From NCBI RefSeq assembly GCF_003144245.1, contig NW_020289977.1:992001-1056000 (forward strand): 64,000 nt of DNA, read 5' to 3'. A program made the translations under genes and the position numbers. Below the pieces are notes generated by a model that did not search any database, was not told the DNA's origin, and saw only the letters and a program-made list of their open reading frames with translations. Below, one piece after another: positions 39,545-51,045 of this stretch. Position 1 is the first letter of the stretch. Each line of letters opens with the position of its first letter. The stretch is from Jaminaea rosea. Its lineage: Eukaryota > Basidiomycota > Exobasidiomycetes > Microstromatales.

Positions 39545-42500
39545 ATGGCACCCGTAGCGACTAGCAGCAACGGCAACGCCGCCGACGGCGAAGGCATGGG
39601 CCCGACTGGCATGACTGCCTCGCCTTCGTACGAGTTCAAGATTCAGGTCAGTTGAGCGCGGTGCGGGGCTGGCGCTTACATGGTAGGGCACAATGCTGAC
39701 ATGTTATGCCCCCTCCTCTCCCCCTGCGTGCCACAGCGAGGCAAGCCTGAGACGTCGTCGTCGGCGCACTTCCTTGGCGTCAACGCCTCAGGCGAGTCCG
39801 AGGGAAGCGGCGCCATCACGCCTCCTCACTCCGTCGTTGTCAGCCATGAGAAAGTCCAGCACTTCTTTGGTGAGCTTGCGTGCGGCTATAGAGAGCTGAG
39901 CAAGCCGTAGCTGACCATCTCTGCCTCCCTGTCTTCTGTGGCTCACCAGGCGGCAACGTCCTTGATTCGGCACCTCCTGGTCCCGTGACTGACTTTGTGC
40001 GCAAGCAAGGCGGCCACACTGTCATTACCAAGGTCCTCATCTGCAACAACGGTATCGCCGCCGTTAAAGAGATCCGCTCCATCCGCAAGTGGGCCTACGA
40101 GACATTCGGAGATGAGCGCGCCATCGAGTTCACCGTCATGGCCACACCCGAGGACCTCAAGGTCAACGCCGACTACATTCGCATGGCCGAGCAGTACGTC
40201 GAGGTGCCCGGAGGTTCCAACAACAACAACTACGCCAATGTCGACCTCATCGTAGACATTGCTGAGCGAGCCGGCGTACACGCAGTCTGGGCCGGATGGG
40301 GTCATGCCTCTGAGAATCCCCGTCTGCCAGAGTCTCTGGCTGCCTCGCCTCAGAAGATCGTCTTCATTGGTCCTCCTGGTTCAGCGATGCGATCCCTCGG
40401 TGACAAGATTTCGTCAACCATCGTCGCCCAGCATGCAGACGTACCTTGCATGCCTTGGTCGGGAACCGGCATCACTGAGACGATGATGAGCGAGCAGGGA
40501 TTCCTCACCGTCTCCGACGACGTCTACCAGCAGGCGTGCATTCATTCAGCTGAGGAGGGACTCGAAAAGGCTCAGAAGATTGGTTTCCCCGTCATGATCA
40601 AGGCCTCCGAGGGTGGTGGTGGAAAGGGTGAGCACGCGTGTCGCGAGATGGTAAGGTCACTCTGCTGACGCCCCCTCTCTACTGCTCCGCACCTCCGCCA
40701 GGTATCCGCATGTGCAAGAGCGCCGACGAGTTCAAGCAGCTCTACAATGCTGCCCTCGGCGAAGTTCCCGGCTCGCCCATCTTCGTCATGAAGCTCGCAG
40801 GCAAGGCTCGCCATCTCGAGGTCCAGCTCCTCGCAGACCAGTACGGCAACGCCATCAGCATCTTCGGTCGTGACTGCTCCGTCCAGCGTCGTCACCAGAA
40901 GATCATCGAGGAAGCTCCCGTCACCATTGCGCCTGAGCAAGCTCGCGATGACATGGAGAAGGCAGCCGTACGTCTTGCCAAGCTTGTGGGCTATGTCTCA
41001 GCCGGTACCGTAGAGTGGCTCTACTCTCCCGACTCGGGCGACTTTGCCTTCCTCGAGCTCAACCCTCGTCTCCAGGTCGAGCATCCTACCACCGAGATGG
41101 TGTCTGGAGTCAACATTCCCGCCGCCCAGCTGCAAGTCGCGATGGGTATTCCTCTCAACCGCATCCGCGACATCCGCACGCTCTACGGCATGGACCCCCG
41201 CGGCTCTGACCCCATTGACTTCGACTTTGTCGACCCCGAGTCGCACAAGAAGCAGCGCAAGCCTCAGCCCAAGGGTCACGTCGTCGCTTGCCGTATCACC
41301 GCCGAGAACCCGGACACCGGCTTCAAGCCGGGAATGGGAGCCCTCACTGAGCTCACTTTCCGTTCCTCCGACTCCGTCTGGGGCTACTTCTCAGTCCAAG
41401 CCTCTGGTGGTCTTCACGAGTTTGCAGACTCGCAGTTCGGTCACTTGTTCGCGTACTCGCCCTCTTCGCGTGACGAAGCGCGCAAGAACATGATCATCTC
41501 GCTCAAGGAGCTCTCCATTCGCGGTGACTTCCGTACCACTGTCGAGTACCTCATCCGACTTCTCGAGACGCCCACCTTCATCGGCAACAGCCTCAACACT
41601 GGCTGGCTCGACCGTCTCATCGTTGAGCGCTTCGCCGCCGAGAGGCCTCCTCGCGACTTGGCCGTCGTTGCTGGTGCAGCTGTCCACGCTCATCTCCGTG
41701 CCAGCGAGTGCGAAGACAACTACAGGCGCATCCTCAGCAAGGGTCAGGTTCCTCCTCGTACCACACTGCAGTCAGTCTTCACCAACATCGAGTTCATTCA
41801 CGAGAACGTCAAGTACTCCTTCACGGCTTCGCGCGCTTCCAAGTCGACGTGGTCGCTCTTCCTCAACGGCGTCCGCATCCTCGTCTCGCTGCGCCAGCTG
41901 GCCGATGGTGGTCTCCTCATGACTATGGGCGGAGGCAAATCTCATCCCGTCTACTTCCAGCAAGAAGTCGGCTCAATGCGCCTTAGCATTGACGCTAGGA
42001 CCTGCATCATTGAGGAGGAGAACGACCCTACGCAGATCACAGCCCCCTCACCCGGCAAGCTGCAGCGTCTCCTCGTCGACAGCGGCGACCACGTCAACGC
42101 CGGCGACGTCCTCGCTGAGATTGAGGTCATGAAGATGTACCTGCCCCTCATCGCCGCAGAAGACGCCATCGTCTCATGGGTCAAGTCGCCCGGTACCAGC
42201 ATTGCTCAGGGCGATGTCCTCGGTATTCTAGCCCTCGACGATCCCAGCAAGGTGCAGCACGCCAAGCCTTTCAGCGGTCAGCTCCCCGACTTTGGCATGC
42301 CCGTCATTGTCGGCCAGAAGCCCGAACAGCGCTACGCCCACGCCCTTGAGGTCCTCACCGATGTCCTCGAAGGATTCGACCAGAGTTTCACCATGCATGC
42401 CGCCCTGGCTCAGCTCGACCAGCTTCTTCGCGACCCTGCTCTTCCCTTCGGCCAGTCTCAGCGCATTCTGTCGGCCCTTTCCAGCCGTATGCCCGCCAAG

Positions 42501-45500
42501 CTCGAGGAGACCGTCCGATCCCACCTCGACGCCGCCTCCAAGCGTGGCGGTGAGTTCCCTGCCTCCCGCATCCGCAAGGTAGTCGAGTCTTTCCTCCGCG
42601 AGAGCGTTGACGTAGCTGTGCGTGGCCAGGTCGAGACCACGCTCGCCCCCTTCACCGACCTTCTGGACAGCTACGCCGGTGGCCTCCAGGCTCACGAGGC
42701 TGCAGCCCTCGCCGCACTCCTCGAGCAGTACTACGCCGTCGAGTCGAGGTTCACCGGCGAGGCCGACATCGTCCTCGAGCTGCGCAAGGAGGCAGAAGAC
42801 GATCTCTCCAAGGTCGTCGCACAAGTCCACTCTCACCTCGGACTCTCACGCAAGAATGGCCTTGTCCTCGCCATTCTGGACAAGTACGTCGCCAAGACGC
42901 CATACCTCACTCGCGGCGCCGAGGGCTCCAAGATGCTTGAGGTCTTGAACAAGCTCGCCACCCTCGAGGGCAAGGCCGTCGCTCCCGTCGCCCTCAAGGC
43001 TCGTGAGGTGGCCATTGCCGCTCACCTGCCCAGCCTCGAGGACCGCAAGGCGCAGATGGAGGGCATCCTCAAGGCCTCGGTATCGTTCAGCAAGTACGGT
43101 GACGACGAGGAGTACCACACGCCCAACGTCAATGTCCTTCGCGAGCTCGCCGACTCGCAGTATTCCGTCTACGACGTCCTGCACTCCTTCTGGGGCTCGC
43201 GCAAGCCTGCCATCGCCTTTGCCGCATTGGTCACTTACGTCCTGCGTGCCTACCGCGCCTACGATCTCGTGCACTTTGACTACGCCGTTGAGGACTTCAG
43301 CGCCGAAGATCGAGCCGTCCTCCGCTGGCAATTCCAGCTCGCCAATGCTGGTGAGCCTGCGGCTGAGCGTAAGGCCTCGGAGACGGACCTCGAAGCTCTC
43401 AAGAAGAAGAACAATGCCGTGCCCGAAGTTCGCGAGGGTCTCATGACTAGCTGTGGCATCATTTCGGATCTCTCTGACGTCCTGCCCAAGGTCTGCCGCA
43501 CCTTCAAGGGCGCTAAGCCCTCGCATCCCGTCAACGTCATCAACATCGCCATCACAGATGACGCGGAGGTCAACGACTCGCAGGCTCGCGACGCTTTCGT
43601 CTCATACACTAACAAGTTCGCCAAGAACATTGAGGCTGCCGGCGTGCGCCGAGTTACCTTCCTCCAGTGCCAGCCTGGCCAATACCCGTGGTTCACGACG
43701 CTGCGCCGCTCCGAGGACGGCAAGTGGGAGGAGGAGCGTGCTATCCGCAACATCGAGCCCGCTCTCGCCTACCAGCTCGAGCTCAGCCGTCTTGTCAAGA
43801 ACTTCGAGATCGTGCCCGTGCCCATCACCTCGTCCGCCATCCACCTCTACTACGCTCGTAGCCGCCAGAACCCTTCGGACATGCGCTTCTTCGTTCGTGC
43901 ACTCATTCGTCCGGGGCGCATCACCAGCGGCAACGCGACCGACTTCCTTGTTGCTAGCACCGACAAGATGCTCTCCGATGTCCTTGACATGCTGGAGGTC
44001 GCTGAGGGTCGCCCCGACATGCGTGGGTCGGACGACAACCACATCTTCCTGTCCTTCCTTTACGACCTTCCCGACGAAGTCGAGTTCGAGAAGGTGTCGG
44101 AAACTCTTGCTGGCTTCGTCGAGCGTCACGGTCCTCGCCTCTTCCGCCTGCGCGTCACCAACGCCGAGATCCGTCTCGTCCTCACTCGCAAGGACGGTTC
44201 GAGGATGCCCCTGCGCTTCTTCATCTTCAACGAGACTGGCTTCCAGGTTCGTTTCGAGGGCTACCAGGAGCACGTCAACGACTCTGGCCGCACCAACCTC
44301 AAGTGCCTCTTTGGCTCTGGCCGCCTCAATGGCGAGAACGCCACCTTTGCCTACGAGCCCCGCGTCGCGCTCCAGACTCGCCGTGCTCGCGCTCACGCTC
44401 TGCAGACGACCTTCTGCCACGACCTCGTCGCCGTCTTCCGCGAGGCCCTGCGTGCATCTTGGAAGGGCGTCCCTGCTGCCCCTGAGGACCCGCTCTCGGC
44501 CGTCTCTGAGCTTGTTCTCGACGAGGAGGAGGACAACCTGCGAGAGACTCAGCGACCGGCCGGCACCAACAAGATTGGCATGGTCGCCTGGCTGATCACC
44601 GCCAAGACTCCCGAATACCCCGAGGGACGCCAGCTCGTCATCATCGCCAACGACGTCACAATTCAGGCTGGTTCCTTCGGTCCCGCAGAGGACCGCTTCT
44701 TTGCTGCTGCCTCGAAGCTTGCTCGTCAGCGCAAGATCCCTCGTCTCTACGTTTCTGCCAACTCGGGTGCTCGCATCGGTCTCGCTACGGAGCCTCTGGA
44801 CCTCTTCCAGGTCAAATTCGTCAACAATGATCCGACCAAGGGCTTCGAGTACCTCTACCTCGACGACGCGGGCATGGAGAAGCTCAACGCCAAGGGAGCC
44901 GCGGCTAGCGTCGTTACCGAGGCTACGGTGGCGACTGACGGTAAGCGTCACCACGTCATCACCGACGTCATTGGACTGCAGCAGGGACTCGGTGTCGAGT
45001 GTCTCTCCGGCTCTGGTCTCATTGCCGGCGAGACGTCGCGTGCCACGCAGGAGATCTTCACCACTACCATCGTCACCGGTCGCTCCGTCGGTATCGGTGC
45101 CTACCTCGCTCGTCTCGGTGAGCGTGTCATCCAGGTCGAGGGGTCGCCCATGATCCTCACGGGCTACCAGGCCCTCAACAAGCTGCTTGGTCGCGAAGTC
45201 TACACCAGCAACCTGCAGCTCGGTGGCCCTCAGATCATGTACCGCAATGGCGTCTCGCACCTGACTGCCGCAGACGACCTGGCCGCCATGAAGAGCTTCG
45301 TACGCTGGCTGTCATACGTTCCGTCGGCTCGCCATGCCGCCCTGCCTCTGAGCCTCAACAACCAAGACGGGTGGGATCGTCCCGTCGGCTACACTCCTCC
45401 CAAGGGCCCCTACGACCCACGCCACCTCCTCGATGGCACCCTCGCCGAAGACGGCAAGACGTGGCTCAGCGGTATTTTCGATAAGGGGTCGTGGCAGGAG

Positions 45501-46526
45501 ACCCTCGCTGGCTGGGCTACCTCCGTCGTCGTCGGTCGAGCCCGCCTCGGTGGTATCCCCACGGGTGTCATCGCCGTCGAGACTCGCACGCTCGAGCGCG
45601 TCGTGCCTGCGGACCCGGCTAACCCCAACTCGAACGAGCAGCGCATCATGGAGGCTGGCCAGGTCTGGTACCCCAACTCGGCACACAAGACGGCACAGGC
45701 CATTGCTGACATCAACCGTGAGGGCTTGCCGCTTATGATTCTGGCCAATTGGCGTGGTTTCTCTGGTGGACAGGAGGACATGTTCCAGCAGATCCTCAAG
45801 TTCGGCAGCATGATCGTGGACAATTTGGTCAACTTCAAGCAACCTGTGTTCGTCTACCTGCCCCCTGGCGCCGAGCTGCGCGGTGGTGCTTGGGTCGTCA
45901 TCGACCGCACGATCAACGAGAACGGCATGATGGAGATGTACGCCGACCCCACCTCCCGCGGCGGTGTGCTCGAGCCCGAGGGAATCGTCAGCGTCAAGTA
46001 TCGCCACGACAAGCAACGCGAGACGATGCTGCGACTCGACTCACGCTATGCCGAGCTCGTCAAGAGCGGCGACAAGCAGGCCAGCGCTGCTCGAGAAAAG
46101 GAGCTTTCCCCCATCTTCAACGCCATTGCGGTCGCCTACGCCGACCTGCACGACAAGACGGGCCGAATGGCAGCGATGGGCGTCATCCGCCAGGCAGTAC
46201 CTTGGAGCGAGTCGCGTCGCTACTTCTACCAGAGGCTGCGTCGTCGCCTTGTAGAGGAGAAGAGCATGGAGCTCATCATGCAGGCAAGGCCTGGATGGTC
46301 CAGCGTCGAGGCTCGCACTTTCCTCGAGTCGGTCATTCAGGTCGGGCTCGAGGATGTGGAGGATGGAGACATGGCAGGCTTGATTGAGCAGAAGCAGGCT
46401 GCCCTTGTAGAGGCGCTCGAGGGCTTGAAGAGGGATGCTGCGTTGGCGCAGATTAACGCCTTGGCTGCTGGATTGGATGAGGGCACGAAGCAGAGAGTGT
46501 TGGCTGCCCTTCAGCAGCAGCAGTAA
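39545..46526 (+). CDS. ACC1: Acetyl-CoA carboxylase, multidomain
   Basis: Four exons: 39545-39646, 39737-39869, 39950-40627 and 40702-46526; introns of 90, 80 and 74 bp; 2245 residues. Biotin carboxylase comes first ([29 protein letters not shown] across the last junction, [16 protein letters not shown]). The biotin carrier motif EVMKM follows, with the biotinyl Lys near residue 782. A long central region leads to the carboxyltransferase halves ([36 protein letters not shown]). The enzyme converts acetyl-CoA to malonyl-CoA, the first committed step of fatty acid synthesis, in the cytosol. Length matches fungal ACC (about 2230). Coding bias is strong, creating long antisense frames that are not genes. 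Confidence 0.97.
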
Positions 46527-46876
46527 GTGGAGAGGAGGAGGTAACTTCAAATGACTCGAAAACATAGACTATCCAAGTGATGTGATGTGGCCCTTTCAGA
46601 TCGCTCCAATCTCTCTTTCAGTTTACTTAGCGACAACAACGAATTCATCGATCTATACTTCGTTGTGCCTTTGAAGTGATGAAGGCGTTGAAGACTCGAG
46701 GAGGAGGGGGCAACGCTTGGTCATCGAGCTTGGCTGAGCTCGAAGGCGGACTGAGGACACAAGGCCCGAGCGGACTCGACTTGCAAGCCCCTCGCGCTGC
46801 GCTCGGTTGCTGCGTGCACTCATCCCATTCATTGTCTCAGTCTCGTCACCTCGTCGAAGCATCATCAGCAGCAGCC
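46527..46876. other. Intergenic region, ACC1 to ABC transporter
   Basis: About 350 bp. The transporter frame is open from an ATG at 46679, but the residues encoded before 46877 show no transporter character, so they are treated as leader. Confidence 0.35.
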
Positions 46877-49800
46877 ATGGAGGCCTCAACGGCCTTGCAG
46901 TCATGGCTGGAGCTGCTCCGTCTCGCCCAGCCCGTGTCGCTCATCTTGATAGTCCTCTGCTTCGCCCTAGCCATCGATCCTTCCTCCTCCGAAGGACCAC
47001 GGCGGCGACGCTCCAACCTCTTGGGGCTAAGCCTCGCAGCTCTCGCGCTTACCTTCTTGGCGTCAGGCATCCTACTAGTCGTCAGAGCCGTCGTGCCTGA
47101 TAAGACATGGACCCCCGCTCTGCAGAGGTGGCATAATGTGGAGTACCAGTCCCTCCTGGGCCTTGTGGGGATCGGCTCACTGCCTGTGCTTCTTGCATGG
47201 CAGCAGAGGCAGCATGGTCCAGGAGTTTATAGCATCGGAGCTGTCTGGTGGGCAGCGACGCTTGGTGGAGTATCGGATGTCGCCATGCTGGCCGCGTATG
47301 CGCTGGACATCGGCAGCGACGCTGCGCAGTGGAAGGAGTTGACTCCGTGGACGTGGGCGCAGCTGGGCATTCAGATGGGGAGGGTCTTAGTGTTCTGGCC
47401 GATTCTCGTCGTTCTTGCGAGCATCTCGGCAAACGAGCGCGAGACTACTGAGCCGTCGCCGGCCGCTACAGATAATCGGCTGGCCAGCAATGCCGCGAGC
47501 GCTTCTGCTGCGGGCGAGTCCACGGCTCTCCTCTCTGCGACGCGTGCCCAGCCAGCAGACTATGGAGGAACCACGTCTGCAGGACCTTCGTCGAATGGCA
47601 CGTCGACGCCAAACAAGTCGAGTGCTGCAAATAAGAATTCGACGGCGCCATCGGCGGCTTCAGCTGCCAATGCTTCCATGGGCCTCAGCATGGCCTCAGC
47701 GCCCCCTCCGCCAACATTCCGCGTCTTCTTTAGCCGCATCCTCATGCTCTTTCCCTACCTCTGGCCTTCCAAGAGCCCACTCCTCCAGCTTCTGGCCTTA
47801 TGCTGCGTCGGTCTGCTCCTCATCGGCCGCCTAGTCAACATTGCCGTCCCCATCGTACTAGGCAAGATAGTCGACCGCCTTGCCTCGACAGAGAGCGGTG
47901 GTACAGCATCGACGAGCTTGAGTATCTGGTGGCTCATCGGCGGCTATGCCCTTCTCAAGTGTCTGCAGGGCTCTGGCGGTCTCCTCACCGTGGCGCAGAA
48001 CTTTGCCTGGCTTCCTCTCCAGCAATACTCCGACAGATCCATGTCCCTCATGGCCTTCAGACATCTCTTGGACCTCTCCATGGCCTTCCACACCAAGCGC
48101 AAGACGGGAGAGGTACTGCGTATCCTTGATAGGGGGAGCTCGATAAACAGCTTCTTTCAATACCTCGTCTTCCAGATCGCGCCCATCTTCTTCGACATCG
48201 CGATCGCTACCGTATTCCTCTCGGTCACCTTTGGTCCGCAGGTCGGGCTGCTCCTCTTTGCCATCATGACAGTCTACACGGCCATCTCCGTCAAGATGAC
48301 GACGTGGCGTACAACGTTGAGGCGAGACGCAAACAACAAGGACTCTGTCTCGCGAGCGATTCACACCGACGTGCTCCTCAACTGGGAGACGGTAAAATCC
48401 TACAACAACGAAAGCTACGAAGCCGAGCGGTATCGCCTTGCCTTTATCGACTACCAAGGCGCAGAGTGGAAGGTCAGCGCGAGTCTCAACGCGTTGAACT
48501 TGGTGCAAAACCTTGTCCTTTCGGTCGGCACGCTCCTCATGCTCTTCGTCGTGGCCTACGATGTCACAAATGGCTATGCGACGAGCAGCGACTTTGTCGT
48601 CTTCATCTCCTACCTGGCGCAGATCTATACGCCACTCAATATGCTGTCCACCCTCTACCGCGTCATTCAGACTTCGCTCGTCGATACGGACAAGCTGATT
48701 GCGCTCCTTCAAGAGGAGAAGGACGTCAAGGATATCCCAGGCGCAACGGATCTCGAAGTCAAGCAGGGAGTCGTCGAGTTTCGCGACGTACGCTTCAGCT
48801 ACGACGGAAAAGTCGATGCGCTCAAGTCCCTCTCCTTCACCATGAAGCCCAAATCACGCGTTGCCCTCGTTGGTGAGAGCGGCGCTGGAAAATCCTCAGT
48901 CCTCAAGCTCCTGTATCGCTTCTACGATCCCTCCTCGGGCCAGATCCTGATAGACGGACAGGATATTCGAACAGTCACGCAAGCTAGCCTGCGCAAAGCC
49001 ATTGGAGTCGTGCCACAGGAAGCGGGACTGCTGAACACTTCGATCCGCACCAACATTGGATACGGTCGTACGGAGCCGCCTGCGACGGACGAGGAAGTCG
49101 AGGCTGCTGCAGCCGCCGCCCAGATCCTGGATAAGATTCAAGCCTTCCCCGAAGGAATGGACACTGTAGTCGGTGAGCGCGGTGTGCGTCTCTCGGGTGG
49201 CGAGAAACAGCGGGTCGCCATCGCCCGTACCTTCCTAAAGGCCCCGCCCATCTTGCTTCTCGATGAAGCGACCAGCGCCTTGGACTCGCAGACGGAGCGT
49301 CATCTCCAGGTGGCATTGCAGACGCTCATGGAGGGCAAGACCAGTCTGACCATTGCGCATCGGTTGAGTACGATTGTCAATTCGGATCAGATCATCGTGC
49401 TTTCGGCTGGCGGGGTAGTGGAGAGCGGAACGCATGAGGAGTTGGTGGCCGTGGTGGGGGGCAGATACGCCGCTATGTGGGCGGCGCAGGTCGAGACGGA
49501 TAGGGAGAGGGCGGACAAGGAGCGCGAGAACGAGCATGCTGGGGAGGAGGCGAAGAAGGCTGATACTGAGGAGTTGAAGGGCAGCGAAGATACTGCGAAC
49601 AACGGCAAGGCCAAGGCTCCGGTCGAGGCAAACGCAGCCGCACAAGCGTCAGCAGCCGAGGGAGACGAGGATAATGACACTGCGGCAACCTCGTCACCTC
49701 CCGCTCCCGGCATGCTAGGCGTCGTCTCGCCTTCGCAACTCGACTCCGACGCGATGGCGAACGCGGTCTCGCCGACGTCCACCCCTGCACTACCACCTCC

Positions 49801-50335
49801 GCCAGCGGCAGTCGAGGCCGCACAGGAGACTGAGGCAGAGGCGATGCCCGCAGTAGTGGATGAGGTCAAGGCGCAGAAGCAAGAGGAGAAGGAGCTCGAA
49901 AGCAACGATCGACTGGCATTCGGTGTGGATGCGCCAGCTGTCTCCACCAGCACGTCGGGTACTGCGCCTCCCTCTCGTCCGCGCACGAGCAGCGGCGTCG
50001 CCGCCGGAGACGCCGCTTCAATTGCGCCTTCGACCACCTCGTCTTCTGGCGCTGCGGGTGGAGGCAAGATGCGCACCCGTATCGCCTCGTTGATGAGACG
50101 TACGACGAGTAGCAGCGGTGGGAGATCAAGAGAGGGAAGCCTGGTGGCTAGCGCAGGAGACTTGCCGAGCCCAGGATCGCGACCATCTTCATCGGGCGGC
50201 GTAGCTGGACAGCAGCCGCAGGGCACGAGTGGTACCGCGACTGAGACAGGCAGGCCAAGCAGTGGTGTCGCTGGCGCCAGTGGTGGTAACGGCAGCAGCG
50301 CTAAGAAGAAGAACAAAAAGAAGGGGAAGAAGTGA
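46877..50335 (+). CDS. ABC transporter, ABCB6/HMT1-like half transporter
   Basis: Single exon of 1152 residues from the ATG at 46877, which has a strong context (gcagccATGG) and directly precedes the membrane region; an ATG at 46679 in the same frame would add 66 residues. An N-terminal membrane domain of several helices (to about residue 190) is followed by a linker, six-helix ABC transmembrane domain (about 280-600) and one ATPase domain (about 630-868): Walker A GESGAGKSS, Q-loop VVPQE, signature LSGGEKQRVAIAR, Walker B ILLLDEATSALD and switch IAHRLST. The layout matches HMT1/ABCB6, which export phytochelatin-metal or porphyrin substrates into vacuoles or organelles. The substrate here is unproven. 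A disordered tail of about 285 residues ends KKKNKKKGKK. Confidence 0.88.
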   Translation: MEASTALQSWLELLRLAQPVSLILIVLCFALAIDPSSSEGPRRRRSNLLGLSLAALALTFLASGILLVVRAVVPDKTWTPALQRWHNVEYQSLLGLVGIGSLPVLLAWQQRQHGPGVYSIGAVWWAATLGGVSDVAMLAAYALDIGSDAAQWKELTPWTWAQLGIQMGRVLVFWPILVVLASISANERETTEPSPAATDNRLASNAASASAAGESTALLSATRAQPADYGGTTSAGPSSNGTSTPNKSSAANKNSTAPSAASAANASMGLSMASAPPPPTFRVFFSRILMLFPYLWPSKSPLLQLLALCCVGLLLIGRLVNIAVPIVLGKIVDRLASTESGGTASTSLSIWWLIGGYALLKCLQGSGGLLTVAQNFAWLPLQQYSDRSMSLMAFRHLLDLSMAFHTKRKTGEVLRILDRGSSINSFFQYLVFQIAPIFFDIAIATVFLSVTFGPQVGLLLFAIMTVYTAISVKMTTWRTTLRRDANNKDSVSRAIHTDVLLNWETVKSYNNESYEAERYRLAFIDYQGAEWKVSASLNALNLVQNLVLSVGTLLMLFVVAYDVTNGYATSSDFVVFISYLAQIYTPLNMLSTLYRVIQTSLVDTDKLIALLQEEKDVKDIPGATDLEVKQGVVEFRDVRFSYDGKVDALKSLSFTMKPKSRVALVGESGAGKSSVLKLLYRFYDPSSGQILIDGQDIRTVTQASLRKAIGVVPQEAGLLNTSIRTNIGYGRTEPPATDEEVEAAAAAAQILDKIQAFPEGMDTVVGERGVRLSGGEKQRVAIARTFLKAPPILLLDEATSALDSQTERHLQVALQTLMEGKTSLTIAHRLSTIVNSDQIIVLSAGGVVESGTHEELVAVVGGRYAAMWAAQVETDRERADKERENEHAGEEAKKADTEELKGSEDTANNGKAKAPVEANAAAQASAAEGDEDNDTAATSSPPAPGMLGVVSPSQLDSDAMANAVSPTSTPALPPPPAAVEAAQETEAEAMPAVVDEVKAQKQEEKELESNDRLAFGVDAPAVSTSTSGTAPPSRPRTSSGVAAGDAASIAPSTTSSSGAAGGGKMRTRIASLMRRTTSSSGGRSREGSLVASAGDLPSPGSRPSSSGGVAGQQPQGTSGTATETGRPSSGVAGASGGNGSSAKKKNKKKGKK

Positions 50336-51045
50336 TTCGTGCGGTAGGCCATCAGCTGGAACGGGGGAGTACGGACCAGCGATCTATCCCTTGTACATGA
50401 GCACAAGCACAGCTTGCGAGAATGAATGGACATTGATTGTGGACTGATTCTGAAGTCGTTGTGAGACGGGGGCTTCGACGCTCGAAATGAAGTATCATAG
50501 GTGCGGGGGGGAGGGGCTGTCGTCCGACTCACCTCGCGGCTCGCGGCTGGTCCCCCGCCCAATCCACCCGGCCATGCGACGGGTTTGGTCCGTCTCGATG
50601 CGCGAGACGGAGTGGACGGACGACATCGCGCCTCGACTCATTCGACCCTGCCATCCAATCCGCGCTACGATCAACAGACTCATCTTGTCGTCGTCCAAAA
50701 AGCCGCTCGTTCCAGCTGCAAAGCAAAGCGCTCTCGCACACCAGTCACGCGACATCGCGAAGACCTCCACGAGAGCCGCACCAAAGCGCAAAGGCCGACG
50801 CGACTCGCAGACCTTTCCCCAGCTGACGACCGACGGCCCACGAGAAAGTCTGTTGTGGACGCGACGTGAAGGTTGCTCTAAGTGGTACGGACCCTTAGCG
50901 CCGCGCAAGAAACGTCTCTGCTACGCGACTCGTGCGAAGGGTCTTTGCAGCCGCAGACGATTTCCGAAATTGGTGACAGCGCCAGGATTGAAGGCAACAC
51001 GAAGCATTCGGCGTCAGAATCTACGTCAACGAGAACAACACTATA
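50336..51045. other. Intergenic region, ABC transporter to RCC2-PHD gene
   Basis: About 710 bp. A basic frame of about 200 codons crosses it (50487-51101) but has no family resemblance, is rich in Arg, and ends inside the next gene's first intron, so it is taken as chance. No other element was recognised. Confidence 0.4.

Noticed and set aside
43602-45260. Antisense open frame of 552 codons across ACC1
   Set aside because: It lies wholly opposite the conserved ACC1 coding exon. Strong codon bias in highly expressed GC-rich genes produces such frames; the translation has no family features.
46679-46876. Upstream start for the ABC transporter
   Set aside because: The 66 extra residues have no membrane or family character and the ATG at 46877 has a better context; it remains possible but less likely.
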